Positions 1 through 11,122 of a DNA stretch of 64,000 nucleotides are shown piece after piece. The position numbers and the translations under genes are program-made. The notes beneath the pieces were generated by a model. The model had not been told where the DNA came from. It was given only the letters and a program-made list of their open reading frames with translations, and made no database searches. Every line of letters begins with the position of its first letter. Position 1 is the stretch's first letter. The DNA is from Hirundichthys speculiger (Eukaryota; Chordata; Actinopteri; Beloniformes; Exocoetidae), in contig JAGFBZ010000290.1 of the NCBI GenBank assembly GCA_018398805.1, forward strand, positions 992,001-1,056,000, in the 5' to 3' direction.

Positions 1-1117
1 ATCTTACTCTCTCCAATATGTTGCTGAATAATCTAGTTCGAATTTACACTTGATTTTACACTTGTTTTTCTCTCAGACACCATACCTCCACCAATACGCC
101 AGGGTTAGGATCGGGGGGGGGGGGCTGTGATTGGCAGTGAGGGACATTTTCTAAGACTAAGGCACCCTCTGATAACTTGGGGTCATTTATTCCTCCCAGA
201 TGCAACACATTTTTTAAGCGGGAGGTGAGGTCCAAGTACAAAACTGTTTGTTCTGTTTGTTGTCATTAAAAAAGACTAAAACCTATAGAGCCCCTGTGCC
301 ACATGTATGATGAATGAAATTAAGAAACAACTAGCAAAGAATTGAATACTTGTTGTCATGCTTGTGACCAATCATTCACTTACCCTATTCTTGATCTAAA
401 TAACTATTAGATGACATCCTGGTTCCTTCTTTCTTTCTGTCTCTCTCAATATGTCTAGGAGCCCAAGGCCATTGCCATGGTTTCAGCCTACGCTCAACCT
501 GCTGTCTGTACTTTGTGTGTTATTAGAGGCTCACTGGATTTTAAGTGTATGCACATACACACCCACTCACATAGACAACCCCCACCTCCTCCCCATCACA
601 CACACATGCTCATAATTTTCTATTCACTATTCAGTTAACATAAGCTACCCTGTACCAACATTACAAAATGATATTTGAATAATAGTACAGTATTTTTGGT
701 ATTATACTACCTCAAGCAGTGCTTTAACAAACCAATTCTGCATACCGAGGCCTGAGGCCACTGGCTTTCCATTCTGTTCATTCAGAGTATAAATAGAAAC
801 TGGAACTCATTTGCGAATGATTATTAATTTTTACTTGGGTTGTTCTTGGTCACATCATCCATCACAACCCAGATGTTTCTGACTGCTTGAATGTCAGATT
901 TACCAGGGTTTACCAAGGTTTGTTTTTTAGTTTTTTTTTTTTTATTATTATTAAGCTGAAACTTGAATGTTACTTGTAAGTCTCACTTGTGCAGATGCTG
1001 TGTGGCTAAATGTTAATTTAAGTTGATTTAGTTGCAGTATGCATTTTCTATACCTGCAACTTGATGATGTCCTCTCTGATGTCTATACTTTCTTTCACAT
1101 TGTTAACAGTTGCACAT
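1..1117. other. grm5 intron sequence, no gene seen
   Basis: AT-rich non-coding sequence with a G run near 110-124 and small CA-rich patches near 550-610. I see no conserved exon or recognisable repeat. By position it should lie in the long grm5 intron that follows the exon at 26425-26599, although the next exon is outside the window. Confidence 0.5.
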
Positions 1118-1120
1118 ATT

Positions 1121-2837
1121 GGGCCCGATCTTCTGCCAAACCTCCTATAGCCGCTATTAAGGGATAGTGGGTAGCAGGAGGGACGTTCCCCCGCAAAAAA
1201 CGCAATCTTCCACCTCTCCTAAACCTGCGATCTTACCTGTGCTGACCGCTATATTATGCATATATTATGCATAGGAAAGATTAGGGTGTTCCACCTGTTT
1301 AACCAATCAGTGCCATTGCCTTTAAGAGCAGGCTGCGCTACTAGCTATTAGCAATCTTCCGCTTCCCTAAAGCCGCTACCCGCAAACCGCTATGGAGCAT
1401 CTTTTCACCCAGATCTGGAGCAGCTCTCATAGGCAGCTCGTCTGGGACTCTGCTGTAGAGCTTCCTCCTCTTCCTTCCTCCTCCTCCTCTACACTGATAT
1501 ATACATAACTAGCTCTAACTCTTTTTTTGTACTCCAAGAAGTTTCAAACAAACTGCTCAGAAAAAAAGAGCCAGTGAGCTTCCAGAAAAGCATTTCTTAA
1601 CTAGAAAAGCACTCGGAGAGCGCAGACCTCCGCCAAGCACAACAGTTCTCCCATATAGTGATTTACAGATTGTGATAAAATCTGCCTTCTGGATCAGATC
1701 AGGAACAGCCTCTGAAATTTGATAGAGGTTCCCATTGTCAATCCCTGAGTGAAATTTCATGAGTTTTGGGCAATAATTAACGGAGATGTTGAGAAACAAA
1801 ATTTCCGGCCCCATTGACCGCAATGTTATCGAAAATTTGAAAGTGATCCAGAATCCAGGATTTCTTCCGGATCACAGCCAAAATGAAATCAGTTCTTCCT
1901 TTTTACATTTATGACAACTCCTGAAAATTTTATCAAAATCCATCCATAACTTTTTGAGTTATCTTGTACACAGACAGACAAACAGACAGATAAACAGACA
2001 GCTATAAATGCCGGCAAAAACATTACCTCCTTGGCAGAGGTAAAAATATTCTTAAACAGACAATTCCTATTGGCTACCTGAAAGTCCCAGATAGTTGGTG
2101 CGCTCCTGGTAAACACGCTCAGGCAGAGCCGCGAGAACATATCCTCAGCAGTGGGCGCCAGGAGCAGCTGTGTGCACAGCTGCGCCAAGACATGCAGCCG
2201 ATGTGCTTTTTAAAATACTGCAGAATGGATCATTGGATGAGCATTGAGCCAGAGGAACAGGTATGATGACATCTACTTTCTACCACTGAGCGCATCTCGG
2301 GTGCTCCAAGCGCAAGGAGAGGGTCAGTGCACGAAGGGATAAGCGCACAGTACAAGAAACTCCACAACAGTGATCTTCCTTGTTTCCTCCACAGCAAACA
2401 TCTGAATGAGATCATGCCACAGCTGTACTGACTGACGTGTCTGGCTGTGACTATTCCCACATCCACCAACTGCTGACCAGACATCCTCTGCCCTCAAGAG
2501 AATAAAAACGTATGCAAGTAATACGGTGATGCGTAATCGAGAGGTAGAGCCATTTGTGCACGTCCGCATGTGAGCAGGTGGTATCTTGCGATCGCAGGTT
2601 GCTGGGAGCGGGTGGTCAGACCACCCGCTACACGCTATCCTAAACCCATTATTGCAAGATACTGAGTTTGTGGAAAGCGCAAAAGACCCGCCCATTGCCA
2701 CACCTACAATGTGAGTAAGGGAGTCGGCAATGCGGGTAGCGGCTTTAGGGAGGCGGAAGATTGCATTAGCATTTAGCGGAGGTTCCTAAACCTGCAATTT
2801 GCGGGTAGCGGGTTGCGGGAGGTGTACGATCGGGCCC
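1121..2837. mobile_element. TIR DNA transposon, non-autonomous, carrying a nested insertion
   Basis: The ends are inverted: GGGCCCGATC at 1121 and GATCGGGCCC ending at 2837. The match continues imperfectly inward through a motif built of short CCGCTACCCGC-type units. Both ends are flanked by ATT (1118-1120 and 2838-2840), a possible 3-bp target-site duplication. Another copy of the left 280 bp lies inverted at 8869-9107, and parts of the interior (about 2150-2640) recur at 16828-17250 and 17458-17987, so this is a real repeat family. A second repeat (1625-2043) is inserted inside it. No transposase reading frame is visible. The short TSD would suit a PIF/Harbinger or ISL2EU-like element, but the family is not assigned. 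Confidence 0.65.
1625..2043 (+). repeat. Interspersed repeat with CTTGGCRGAGGTAA end (copy 1)
   Basis: This unit begins with GACCTCCGCCAAG (1625-1637) and ends in a self-complementary tail, TTACCTCCTTGGCAGAGGTAA with the middle unpaired (2023-2043). The two ends are therefore also roughly inverted with respect to each other. A second copy at 63067-63428 matches over nearly the whole length, including a short run of ACAG units before the tail. Such sequences are common in teleost genomes. I cannot tell a MITE from a LINE/SINE tail. It is nested in the TIR element around it. The apparent small reading frames here are by-products of the repeat. Confidence 0.6.
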
Positions 2838-2840
2838 ATT

Positions 2841-5800
2841 GGGCCTCATTCATGAAACGTGAGTAGAACAGATTTGTGCGTAAACTCTGAGCAGAAAGTT
2901 GCACGTGTTCTAGTACATTTGTAGCTATAAATAAAATCTACTACAGCTTCCAACCATGTGTAAAACGTGTGAGAAGTGAGTGCACATTCTCGGACTTTAC
3001 AGTTTTAATGCTTTATAAGTACTGTTGAACTCACAATATGCAGATACTTATATGAAAATATGATATGAAAATAAATTTGAAATATAGCCGTGTTAATCTT
3101 AATAGATGGGCATTTTGCATATCAGATTATATTCATTAAGATGTCAATGGGTTGATTAAATGGACTTTGTATGCTGACAGACTCTCACGCAGTGACTTGG
3201 GCCTTATAGAGACACTGACTTCAAAAAACCCTGTAGAAAACCTATGGGTGGTGTCATGGCGGCCACCCATAGGATCTCCAAATCACAGGAAACTGTCTGG
3301 ACGTATTTAAATAAGTATACAACCAATCAGAGTAATGAAGCATGTGACATCGGCAGACTGACAAACAGACTAGTGTCAACAAAAGACATTCAAAATGGTG
3401 TGCTTTAAAGTAGAATGTTGGTAAATGGCAGTTGTCCCCTTTGTAGTAAAAACATTTTAACAACTATTTTTACAATTCTGTAGCCTTTTGGTTGTTTTAG
3501 ATCGTGACTCTTGGACCCTCTATTATGACTCAGTGAAACCTGCTCCTTCTCCATTGGGATTTGTTAAATACATTTTGTGTTAGTGGAAATAGTGGTGAGC
3601 GAGAGTGGTTCCAGACCCAGAACAAGAAAGAGAATTTTCATCAACTGAATGGCTCACCAGGCAATAGGATAGACAGTGCTTAATGAAGTCAAACTGAAAA
3701 CCGCCCATAAATAAATAAATAAATCAGTTGTTTCACTGACGTTTGACTGAAGTTAAAAAGTGCACTTAAGTGTGATGGCTGAAAGGACTGCAAATGTGCT
3801 TTGTGTAAATAATTTCATAAGCTGAAAGCAACATAACATTTATGAAACCAATACGTTTTTTTTAATCTAAATTTTATTAAGTAAAGTCATTTGATTACGC
3901 TGTCAAATAAGAATCTACACAATAAAGTAAATTATCAATTTATATTTCTGATTCCAATAAATGTACAGTGTACACGGTGGCAAATGAACACTCCCCAGTG
4001 TTTGATAAGTGAATGGAAAATGGATGCACACTTTCAGTGTTTATGATCATGACATTAAAGTATTAATTTGTTTGTTAATACTGTTGGAAAACGTATATAA
4101 TTAAAGAAAATAAGGTAAAGAATTAGTCAAATATTTGAATATGATCGGAAGCTGTGCTGCCAGTAGGTCACTTTAGTAATTAATGTTTGAGTTCAATAAT
4201 AACATGCCACCAGACACCAACCCACTCACTCTGTCGCTGCCATGGCAACCTGGCAGAGATTCTAGATGAGCATCTGCTGCTTACAACCATAAAGAGTCCA
4301 CACACACAAATACAGATAGAAACACACACCAGCCTGACTGCAACAGGACCTGACAGTATTAATTAACCGGACAGACAACACAAGTATGAGTGTAAACACA
4401 GATCACTTATAGATACAAGGTTAGGAGCTGAAAGTGCATTAAAAAAATAAAAAACCAAAAATATGAAAGTGAAAATGAAAAGATTTAAGATTTTCTATGT
4501 GCCTGTAAACATTCAAAACCTAAGTGCTCCAGCTATAGACATCTGCCAGATATCTGTCAGACATTAAAACTACAAAAACAATGAGTAAAAGCGCAGATGT
4601 TATCAAAATGATCAACTGAATCTGGAAGTTTCATCCATTTAAACCCTGACGTGCACTTCTCTGCAAATGTAACAACGTGTCACATTGACACGGACCACAA
4701 GAACTGTGATTGGTCAGCTTGGTAGATTTGCTGGTTTTGGTCTCCGTATTTCCTGCTGCTACTTCTTTGTCGTTTTCAAGTCGACTAGAACAATAGTTTG
4801 CTACAAGTCTGTAAAACTGATGTTCAACATTTATCATCGTCAACTTGTGTAAGATATACTTTATTTCTTCTGCTGCTATGTATGAGCTACATAAACGAAG
4901 TAAAGAAAGAAAAAACTCAACTGCAAGCTGCAGCACTGCTGAAAGGAGCCCACACTGCCCTCCAGTGGTTGCTGATGTAATTGCAGAGTGGCACAAACAG
5001 CAACGCACAAGTATGAACGCCAAAGACAGCGTTGGCCTGTGCTTGGCCCACGTGCATATAACCTGTCCAGAAGTACAAATCAGGCTTTACCCTCTTTAAT
5101 TGTACCTACGTGATTTTTCTTTTTTCTTTTTGGTTTAATTTTTGTTGAACAAATTTAGTTAATGTATTTCCCCCAGTACAATGACATTATTTTTATGATA
5201 GCATTATGCATACACACAGGAATAGATATGAAGAAATGACAAGTAGTAGATTATTCACTGGCACACACACTGAAAAGAAGTCAAACTGCATTTCTAATGC
5301 AAATACATTTTGGAGCTAAAATATTAAACTTTTTGTATCTCTGCAGCCAATTTCACACTTCTTAATATCTGAATAGGAGAGAGGATTTTTTTTTATGCAT
5401 GTCACCCATTTAAATTGTAATACATCTTAAAATTATGCATCATTAAAGGAAAAGACACTTGGAGAAACAAGTGATTTGGCACAGCTACCACCCAACAGCT
5501 TGTCAGGGTCTTAAAATCAATCCTTTGAGCATGACTTCTGTATCCCAAATTCAAAGATTGCAACAGCCAAACAGACAAAATTTAGGTTACAAAGCAGCAT
5601 TCCCACAACTAATGGATCTGAACACTGCACTAATATTGCATTTGATGTGCAAAAATCTTGCATTAACAGTGCAGCGGAGGATAGGTAACATCAGTGAAAC
5701 ACAGAAGCATGAAAAATAGAAGGTCATTTCATAAAGTAGTTTAAAAGTGAAACTTTGAAAAGAGTACCACTTATGAGCCATGACAGCTCATCTATCATTG

Positions 5801-6369
5801 GCCTCAGCCAAACGGAGGTCAGAGCTCACTGTGACAACAGCAAAACTCATTTAGCCAAATGTCAGAACTTTCTCCACACAAACACAGTGGAGATGAACTC
5901 TGGATGTGTGTGTATGACATGGAGCTAAAGATACAAGGCCCATGGGCATGTGTGTACTCAACTGTGTAATTTTCTGAGTGACCGGCCCACTTTATACGCT
6001 TATCATTCAATAACACACAGGCACGGGGGGCAGAAGAGCCTGCGCTTGCTTACCTTGGCGGCAGGTTCATTTTTTCTCATCTATCAATGCTGCACTTCAT
6101 TAGTTTCTGTCTCTTTGTTTCTGAGTCTCTTAGCTCATCTCATTTTCCTGTCTTTTTTCCATCTGCACCCCCCTTTCATTTTTATTTTTCTCTATGTCTT
6201 TCACCTAACATCTGTTTCTGTCATTTCCTAAGGCACATTTTTATGCTTTTCTCTGTATTTTCCTATGTATTCACTGTTTGTCACAGTTTATATTTATTTT
6301 ATAGAATATTGCTTAGAGCCAAACAAAAATAAATTGACAGAACACTCAATTTCAGTTACCTACTAAGTG
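2841..6369. other. Intronic or intergenic, no gene seen
   Basis: AT-rich sequence with an ATAA tetranucleotide run (about 3708-3724). The patch at 4630-5100 has short open frames on both strands, but none has recognisable domains or splice context. A CTCF-like motif lies at 4955-4968. Confidence 0.45.
4955..4968 (-). promoter_or_regulatory. CTCF-like motif (weak)
   Basis: The minus strand reads CCACTGGAGGGCAG, one mismatch from the CTCF core CCACYAGRKGGCRS. Only sequence similarity supports this. Confidence 0.25.
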
Positions 6370-7110
6370 CTTGAATGATGCATTACCACAGTGAATCATG
6401 GTGGTGAGAGCATAATACTATAGGACTGTTTTTCTGTTTCAGGCTCAGGTGTTAAGGTGCAAAATCACAATCTGTTGTTGAGACACAATATAGTGATTTA
6501 ACAAGAATGTCTTAAGTCAGAGGCTTCTTCAGGACAACAGGACATCTATTTATCTATCGGCAGGGGTGTCAAACTCCAGTCCTCGAGGGCCGCTGTCCTT
6601 CACATCTTAAATATTTTCCAGCTTCAGCACACCTGATCCAAATGACTGGATCAGCATCAGCTTGTCATCCAGGTGTGTTAACAACTTGTTCATTTGAAAC
6701 AGGTGTGCTGAAGCAGAGAAACATCTAAGACATGCAGGAAAGCGGCTCTCCAGGACTGGAGTTTGGCACCCCTGATCTAAGGACTGTGGTGATACTCTGA
6801 GTAACAATGTCTAGAAATTTGCTGCCAGTCTTGCATCTTGCAACAAGAAAACGACCCAAAACATACATCTAACTGCACTTAAATTGTTTAGAAGGACACC
6901 AAATGAGGGTCCTGGAGTGGTTCTCTAAGAGCCTCGATCTAAATGCTATTGGGAATCTGTAGAAGGAGGCTCAAGGGTAGTGTCCATGCTCAGAACAACA
7001 ATTTGCCTTTTAAGAATAGGTGAAGATCCCTGAAGGGACATGTGCCAACTTAGATAGGAACTGTCATAAGAGACTGTTATCAGTTATGACCAAAACAGAC
7101 TACACTAGTC
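6370..7110 (+). pseudogene. Tc1/mariner transposase fossil, split by a MITE
   Basis: Short stretches recall the Tc1 DDE domain: a NHGGES-like block near 6390-6440 (family KHGGGSxMxWGCF) and, after the MITE at 6561-6774, a segment near 6830-6950 that resembles the DNDPKHT and SPDLNPIENLW blocks (read as RPKTYI and SLDLNAIGNL). Stops and shifts break the frame throughout. In autonomous elements this domain cuts and joins DNA at TA sites; here it is dead. The N-terminal DNA-binding part is not recognisable. Confidence 0.5.
6561..6774. mobile_element. hAT-type MITE
   Basis: A 214-bp element with terminal inverted repeats: CAGGGGTGTCAAACTCCAGT at the left, and at the right the complement of the same sequence with one change, ending GGCACCCCTG. 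CAGGGGTG...CACCCCTG ends are typical of hAT non-autonomous elements in fish. It is inserted in the Tc1 fossil. The flanking 8-mers do not match well, so the target-site duplication has decayed or been lost. Confidence 0.75.
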
Positions 7111-8868
7111 AATATTAATTGTTCAAGGGCAAAACATGTTCAAACAAAGCATGGTATTGTTGATATTGTCGTTGACTTTGTAAGTACCCTTAAATCCTTT
7201 CTTAGCAATGAAAATAAAATTAAGGGCCCCATAAGGATCAGTGGTCCCCACAAGGTCAGTCATTACACAAAAAGAAAGTCCAAGAGATGACAAAAAAAAG
7301 AGAAAATACACAGATGGAACTTGTATATTTTATATGTAAAGTGAAAATACTTTTTCAGTGGAATGAGCTGACAAATGGCACTGCTTTGAATAAAAACTGT
7401 TAAAACCAGCTGTTAAAAGCAGAGTGTATTTGTGGAACTTATTTAGTAATGTAATTATTATTAATGGCATCCTGTGATTTAATGTTCTGCCTGTTAAAAC
7501 AAAATTGGTTTGTGCTGTTGAGGGTAAATAAACATGTTAACTGGACCTTGAAATCCCATTTAAATCTTGGCAATCTTAACATCTACCATGAGACTGCACT
7601 ATGAATTTAGGCTTAAATTACATTTAAACTGAGGACCCTTTTTGCTTCTCTTTCTTTTTTTATGTGCTTGCTGAAAAAACAAAATGACATATTTTATGCA
7701 ATCAACAGACACACTAGGGAAAATTAAACGCATCAGCCCCACTGGCATAATGAAAACGGTTGTAAAAAAAATAAATGAGGAAATATGGTGGATGCGTTCA
7801 AAGCAAACAGTAGCCCCCTCCAGCTGGGGTCTGGATGTAGTCAAGTGTGAGAGCAGCACACACAAACAGAAGACATCAGATCACAAAAAACTATCTTCCT
7901 ATTGAAGACTGTTGTGCTACGAGTACTAAAACTGAGATGTGAATAACTAAAAGCAAAAAATTGTACTGTGAAGAGACGGATACAGGTCAGCAAAGCAAAC
8001 AAAGATTAAGGAAAAGGCAGCAGTAACACAGCAGCCAGCGAGAGGCAGGAAGGCCTGTGACTGGAACAACAGAGGGAAGTAAAGAGTTAAAGACAACAAA
8101 ATCCACTGGGATATAGTGAGACAGAGAGCATAGAAAAGTGACACAGATATGATCTCTAGAGGAGAGATTGAAATACAGATAAAGGGAAAAGAAGATCAAA
8201 AGAGGAGACAGCTATGTTCTATAAAGATGCATAAGAGCTCTGTTCTTGGTGAGTTTAAAAAGAAAGGAGAAAAAAAATATTTGAGGTAAAGGCATGAGTT
8301 GACCAGTGCATAAACACATACACACTGAAAAAGATATGAAGGAATGATGTCCGGGGAAATAGTTAGGAAGAAACAGATGCTGTATATTCTGCCTATTCCT
8401 CTTGGTCCAGCCTCATCACTTCTTATTGCTTCACACATAAAAGTGTCATCTCCAATATTCAGCACAGCAGACATTGTAATATCACCTGCTGAGGTAATAC
8501 ACCTCCAGCGTAAAATCACTCTCCCTCTCTCTCTGTCTTTGTTATTTCTGCTTCATTTTTATCACCATGGTGGCTTTCTGCTCTTTTTTTTCCCTAATCC
8601 TCTCTTTGTCTGAGCGTCTCTAACCCTCTCCCTAACTTTTTCTTTTTTTCTCTCTCTGATCATCACCTGGTCCATTTTTTTTCCTAAAAGACATCTATGT
8701 CAAGTCATTTAAGTTTCAAAAGTGATCATCCATTCTGGAACCAGACTGTAAGCTGAGTTTGACATTGAATACTTATTTGGAAAAGACATCTGCATTTTAA
8801 AGTTTAGTACTTGTGCAGTTATATATTTTACCAGTCATTGGTTTGGAGACAAAACACAAAGAAAAAAG
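7111..8868. other. grm5 intron sequence, no gene seen
   Basis: AT-rich, with pyrimidine tracts near 8510-8670. The small open frames have no family resemblance and no codon-level conservation that I can recognise. Confidence 0.45.
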
Positions 8869-9107
8869 ACGCTCTATAGCGGTTTGCGGGTAGCACAACT
8901 TGCTCTTAAAGGCAATGGCTACTGACGCACTGATTGGTTTAATAGGTGGAACGCCCTAACCACTCCTATGCATAATGTAGCGGGTAGCACAGGTAGGATA
9001 GCCGGTTTAGCAAGGTGGAAGATTGCGTTCTTTGCGGGGGAACGCTCCACCCGCTACCCGCTATCCCTAAATAGCGGCTTTAGGAGATCTGGCGGAAGAT
9101 CAGGCCC
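8869..9107 (-). mobile_element. Partial, inverted copy of the 1121-type TIR element
   Basis: The complement of this stretch aligns with about 1121-1402. It ends in GATCAGGCCC (9098-9107), matching the GGGCCYGATC terminus, and keeps the GCGGGTAGC-type units and the TATGCATAA motif. Only one terminus is present, so it is truncated. Confidence 0.6.
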
Positions 9108-9192
9108 ATAATGTCTTATGTTAAACCACCAGTTTCTGTACAAATGTTCCATTGAAAGTTTAAATAACTCATTTTGGATGTGAATGCTTGTG

Positions 9193-9387
9193 TAGGTTTT
9201 CTCTGGGTTTTCCAGTTTCCTCCCAAAAACATGCATCTCAGGATAACTGGTGTTTTTTGTCCATATGTGGCCCTGTGATGGGTAAAAGGGTGGGGTGTAC
9301 CCCTCTCTCAGAGATGTGGGATAGACTCAAGCAGAACCACATGACCTTGAATAGGAAGAAATGATTATAAATAATGGATGGTTGGAT
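9193..9387 (+). repeat. LINE 3' tail (L2-like) ending in an ATGG run
   Basis: The segment has the order typical of a fish LINE 3'UTR: CTGGGTTTTCCAGTTTCCTCCC, then AAAACATGCATCT, then CCCTGTGATGGG, GGGTGTACCCC, GATAGACTC and a terminal AATGGATGG. It is the same family as the 62508-62635 insertion, on the opposite strand. There is no coding part, and the family name is an inference. Confidence 0.55.
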
Positions 9388-9816
9388 AATATTTGGCTGA
9401 ATGTACCTGAGCATGTTGCACCTGGAACTTTGAAGCAGAATTGTGGTTGTGTGTTGGTGGCTGCTGTTTTGTCCTTCACCACCGTAACTAGTTTTCTTTC
9501 AGCTGAGTGTAACAATTTGGATCTTTTTCAAGACCTTAGCAAAATGACTACACTTTTAATAACTCAAAATTAGACTCCTGTTGTTCTTTGTGTTGGACAA
9601 TAAATAAAGCAGTCCAATAAACCTACCAGCTTCAGGAACCTTTCACCTTCGATGTACAATTTTTTTTAACCCTTTCAGAAAGCCAAAAATAAATTAAAAG
9701 CTGCACAGGAAATGTATTTATTTATTTTTATTTTTAATGAATTTCCTTCAAAAAAAAAAAAAAAGTTCAAAAGTATACTAAAACCCCATTGTTGCCATCA
9801 CATTAATGCTGATCAA

Positions 9817-10004
9817 TGTATGCAAACCTTCAGCCAGATATGTGGATACAAATCACAAAACTCCTCCACAAGTGCAAACACACAAATGTTAGCAGACAAT
9901 CTTGTGTGATCTAATGATATGTTTGTGGTTTAAAAGCAGCAGTCAGAGTTTCCCCTGCTTTGGATGATGGTAATAATTATACTGGCTGGACCTGCATGTG
10001 TGCA
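9817..10004 (+). repeat. Left arm of a 188-bp inverted duplication
   Basis: The complement of 9817-10004 matches 10934-11122 at about 95% identity by eye. One stretch of about 90 bases, from CGCAAACATATC through the CTGGC near the outer end, is almost free of differences. The spacer is about 930 bp. I recognise neither a coding sequence nor a known transposon end here. Confidence 0.85.
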
Positions 10005-10933
10005 CCCACACAACCACACAAACACGCACAAAACTAGTGTGTCTGTTTGACAGCAGGGATTAGTGGGGAGAAGTGCAGTTAATGCCCAATAATGAGGCAT
10101 CCAGCTTATCGCCCACAGAATCGTGTGCATCTGTGTGACTGTGTGCGTGTACCAGAGAGAGGAAGATAAAATTAGCTGTGTGTTATTCTTAACTTTAATG
10201 ACTTTTCCCACTTCTCATTTGTAAGACATGCCTCTTGTAACAGAGGTCTTCCTTTCTTTGTCTCTCTTAATTTCAAATTTAGAAGGATTTTCACCTGCAT
10301 GGAAGTTAGACATTGCTCAAAAATGACACAGTATATCAAACAACACCATGCAACTCATAAATCTTGGCAAAATTCATTACTAATATTAATAGGTTTAATC
10401 TAAATTGAAACATAATAGGGATTTGAATCAAACTAGTCTGAACTGTGGAGCAACCCAAAGGACTATGTAACTTCAAGGACATTTTCTCTGGTTACCTTTA
10501 CAAGGCAGAAATGATCACTGGAGTGACATAACAGGCAGGATGTAATCGGTTGGCAGGTTAAAAATCATGTTCTGTTAGGCCTCTATGGGCCCCACCGTCA
10601 GCACTTCTGTTTTTTAACTTCTTCTCAAAGAAGAAAATAGCAGTTTAACCATAGAACTATGCTACTTAAAATTTAAAGGAACAATTGAATGACACATCAA
10701 AAAAGATTGTTTGAAAATCTTCATTAAAATACATTTTATAATTTGTTGAATAAAAATCATTTAATAATTACAATCAGATATTCTAATGGTTTAATGGACT
10801 TGATGTTATACTCTGATGTTTAAGTGTTCCCTTTTTTATGCAGTGCAGTTTTTAAGTTTTTATGCAATTAAGCAATTTTAAAAGAAGGGACTATTGTTGA
10901 GCATCTCAACTGTTTTACAATCTCAACTGACAC
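10005..10933. other. Spacer of the inverted duplication, no gene seen
   Basis: AT-rich with no recognisable exon, repeat or self-similarity beyond the two flanking arms. Confidence 0.5.
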
Positions 10934-11122
10934 TGCACACATGCAGGTCCAGCCAGTATAATTATTACCATCTTCCAAAGCAGGTAAAAGCTTTGACTGC
11001 TGCTTTCAAGCCGCAAACATATCATTAGATCACACAAGATTGTCTGCTAACATTTGTGTGTTTGCACTTGTGGAGGAGTTTTGTGATTTGTATCCACATA
11101 TCTGGCCGAAGGTTTGCATACA
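10934..11122 (-). repeat. Right arm of a 188-bp inverted duplication
   Basis: Begins TGCACACATGCAGG and ends GGTTTGCATACA, the inverse of the left arm. The differences cluster within the first 75 bases; the outer part is nearly identical. Confidence 0.85.

Noticed and set aside
1557..1823. Similar predicted proteins at 1557-1823 and 62966-63241
   Set aside because: The similarity is explained by two copies of one non-coding interspersed repeat, not by a gene family.
4631..5023. A 130-codon minus-strand open frame
   Set aside because: No recognisable family, and overlapping frames are open on the other strand as well; probably chance.
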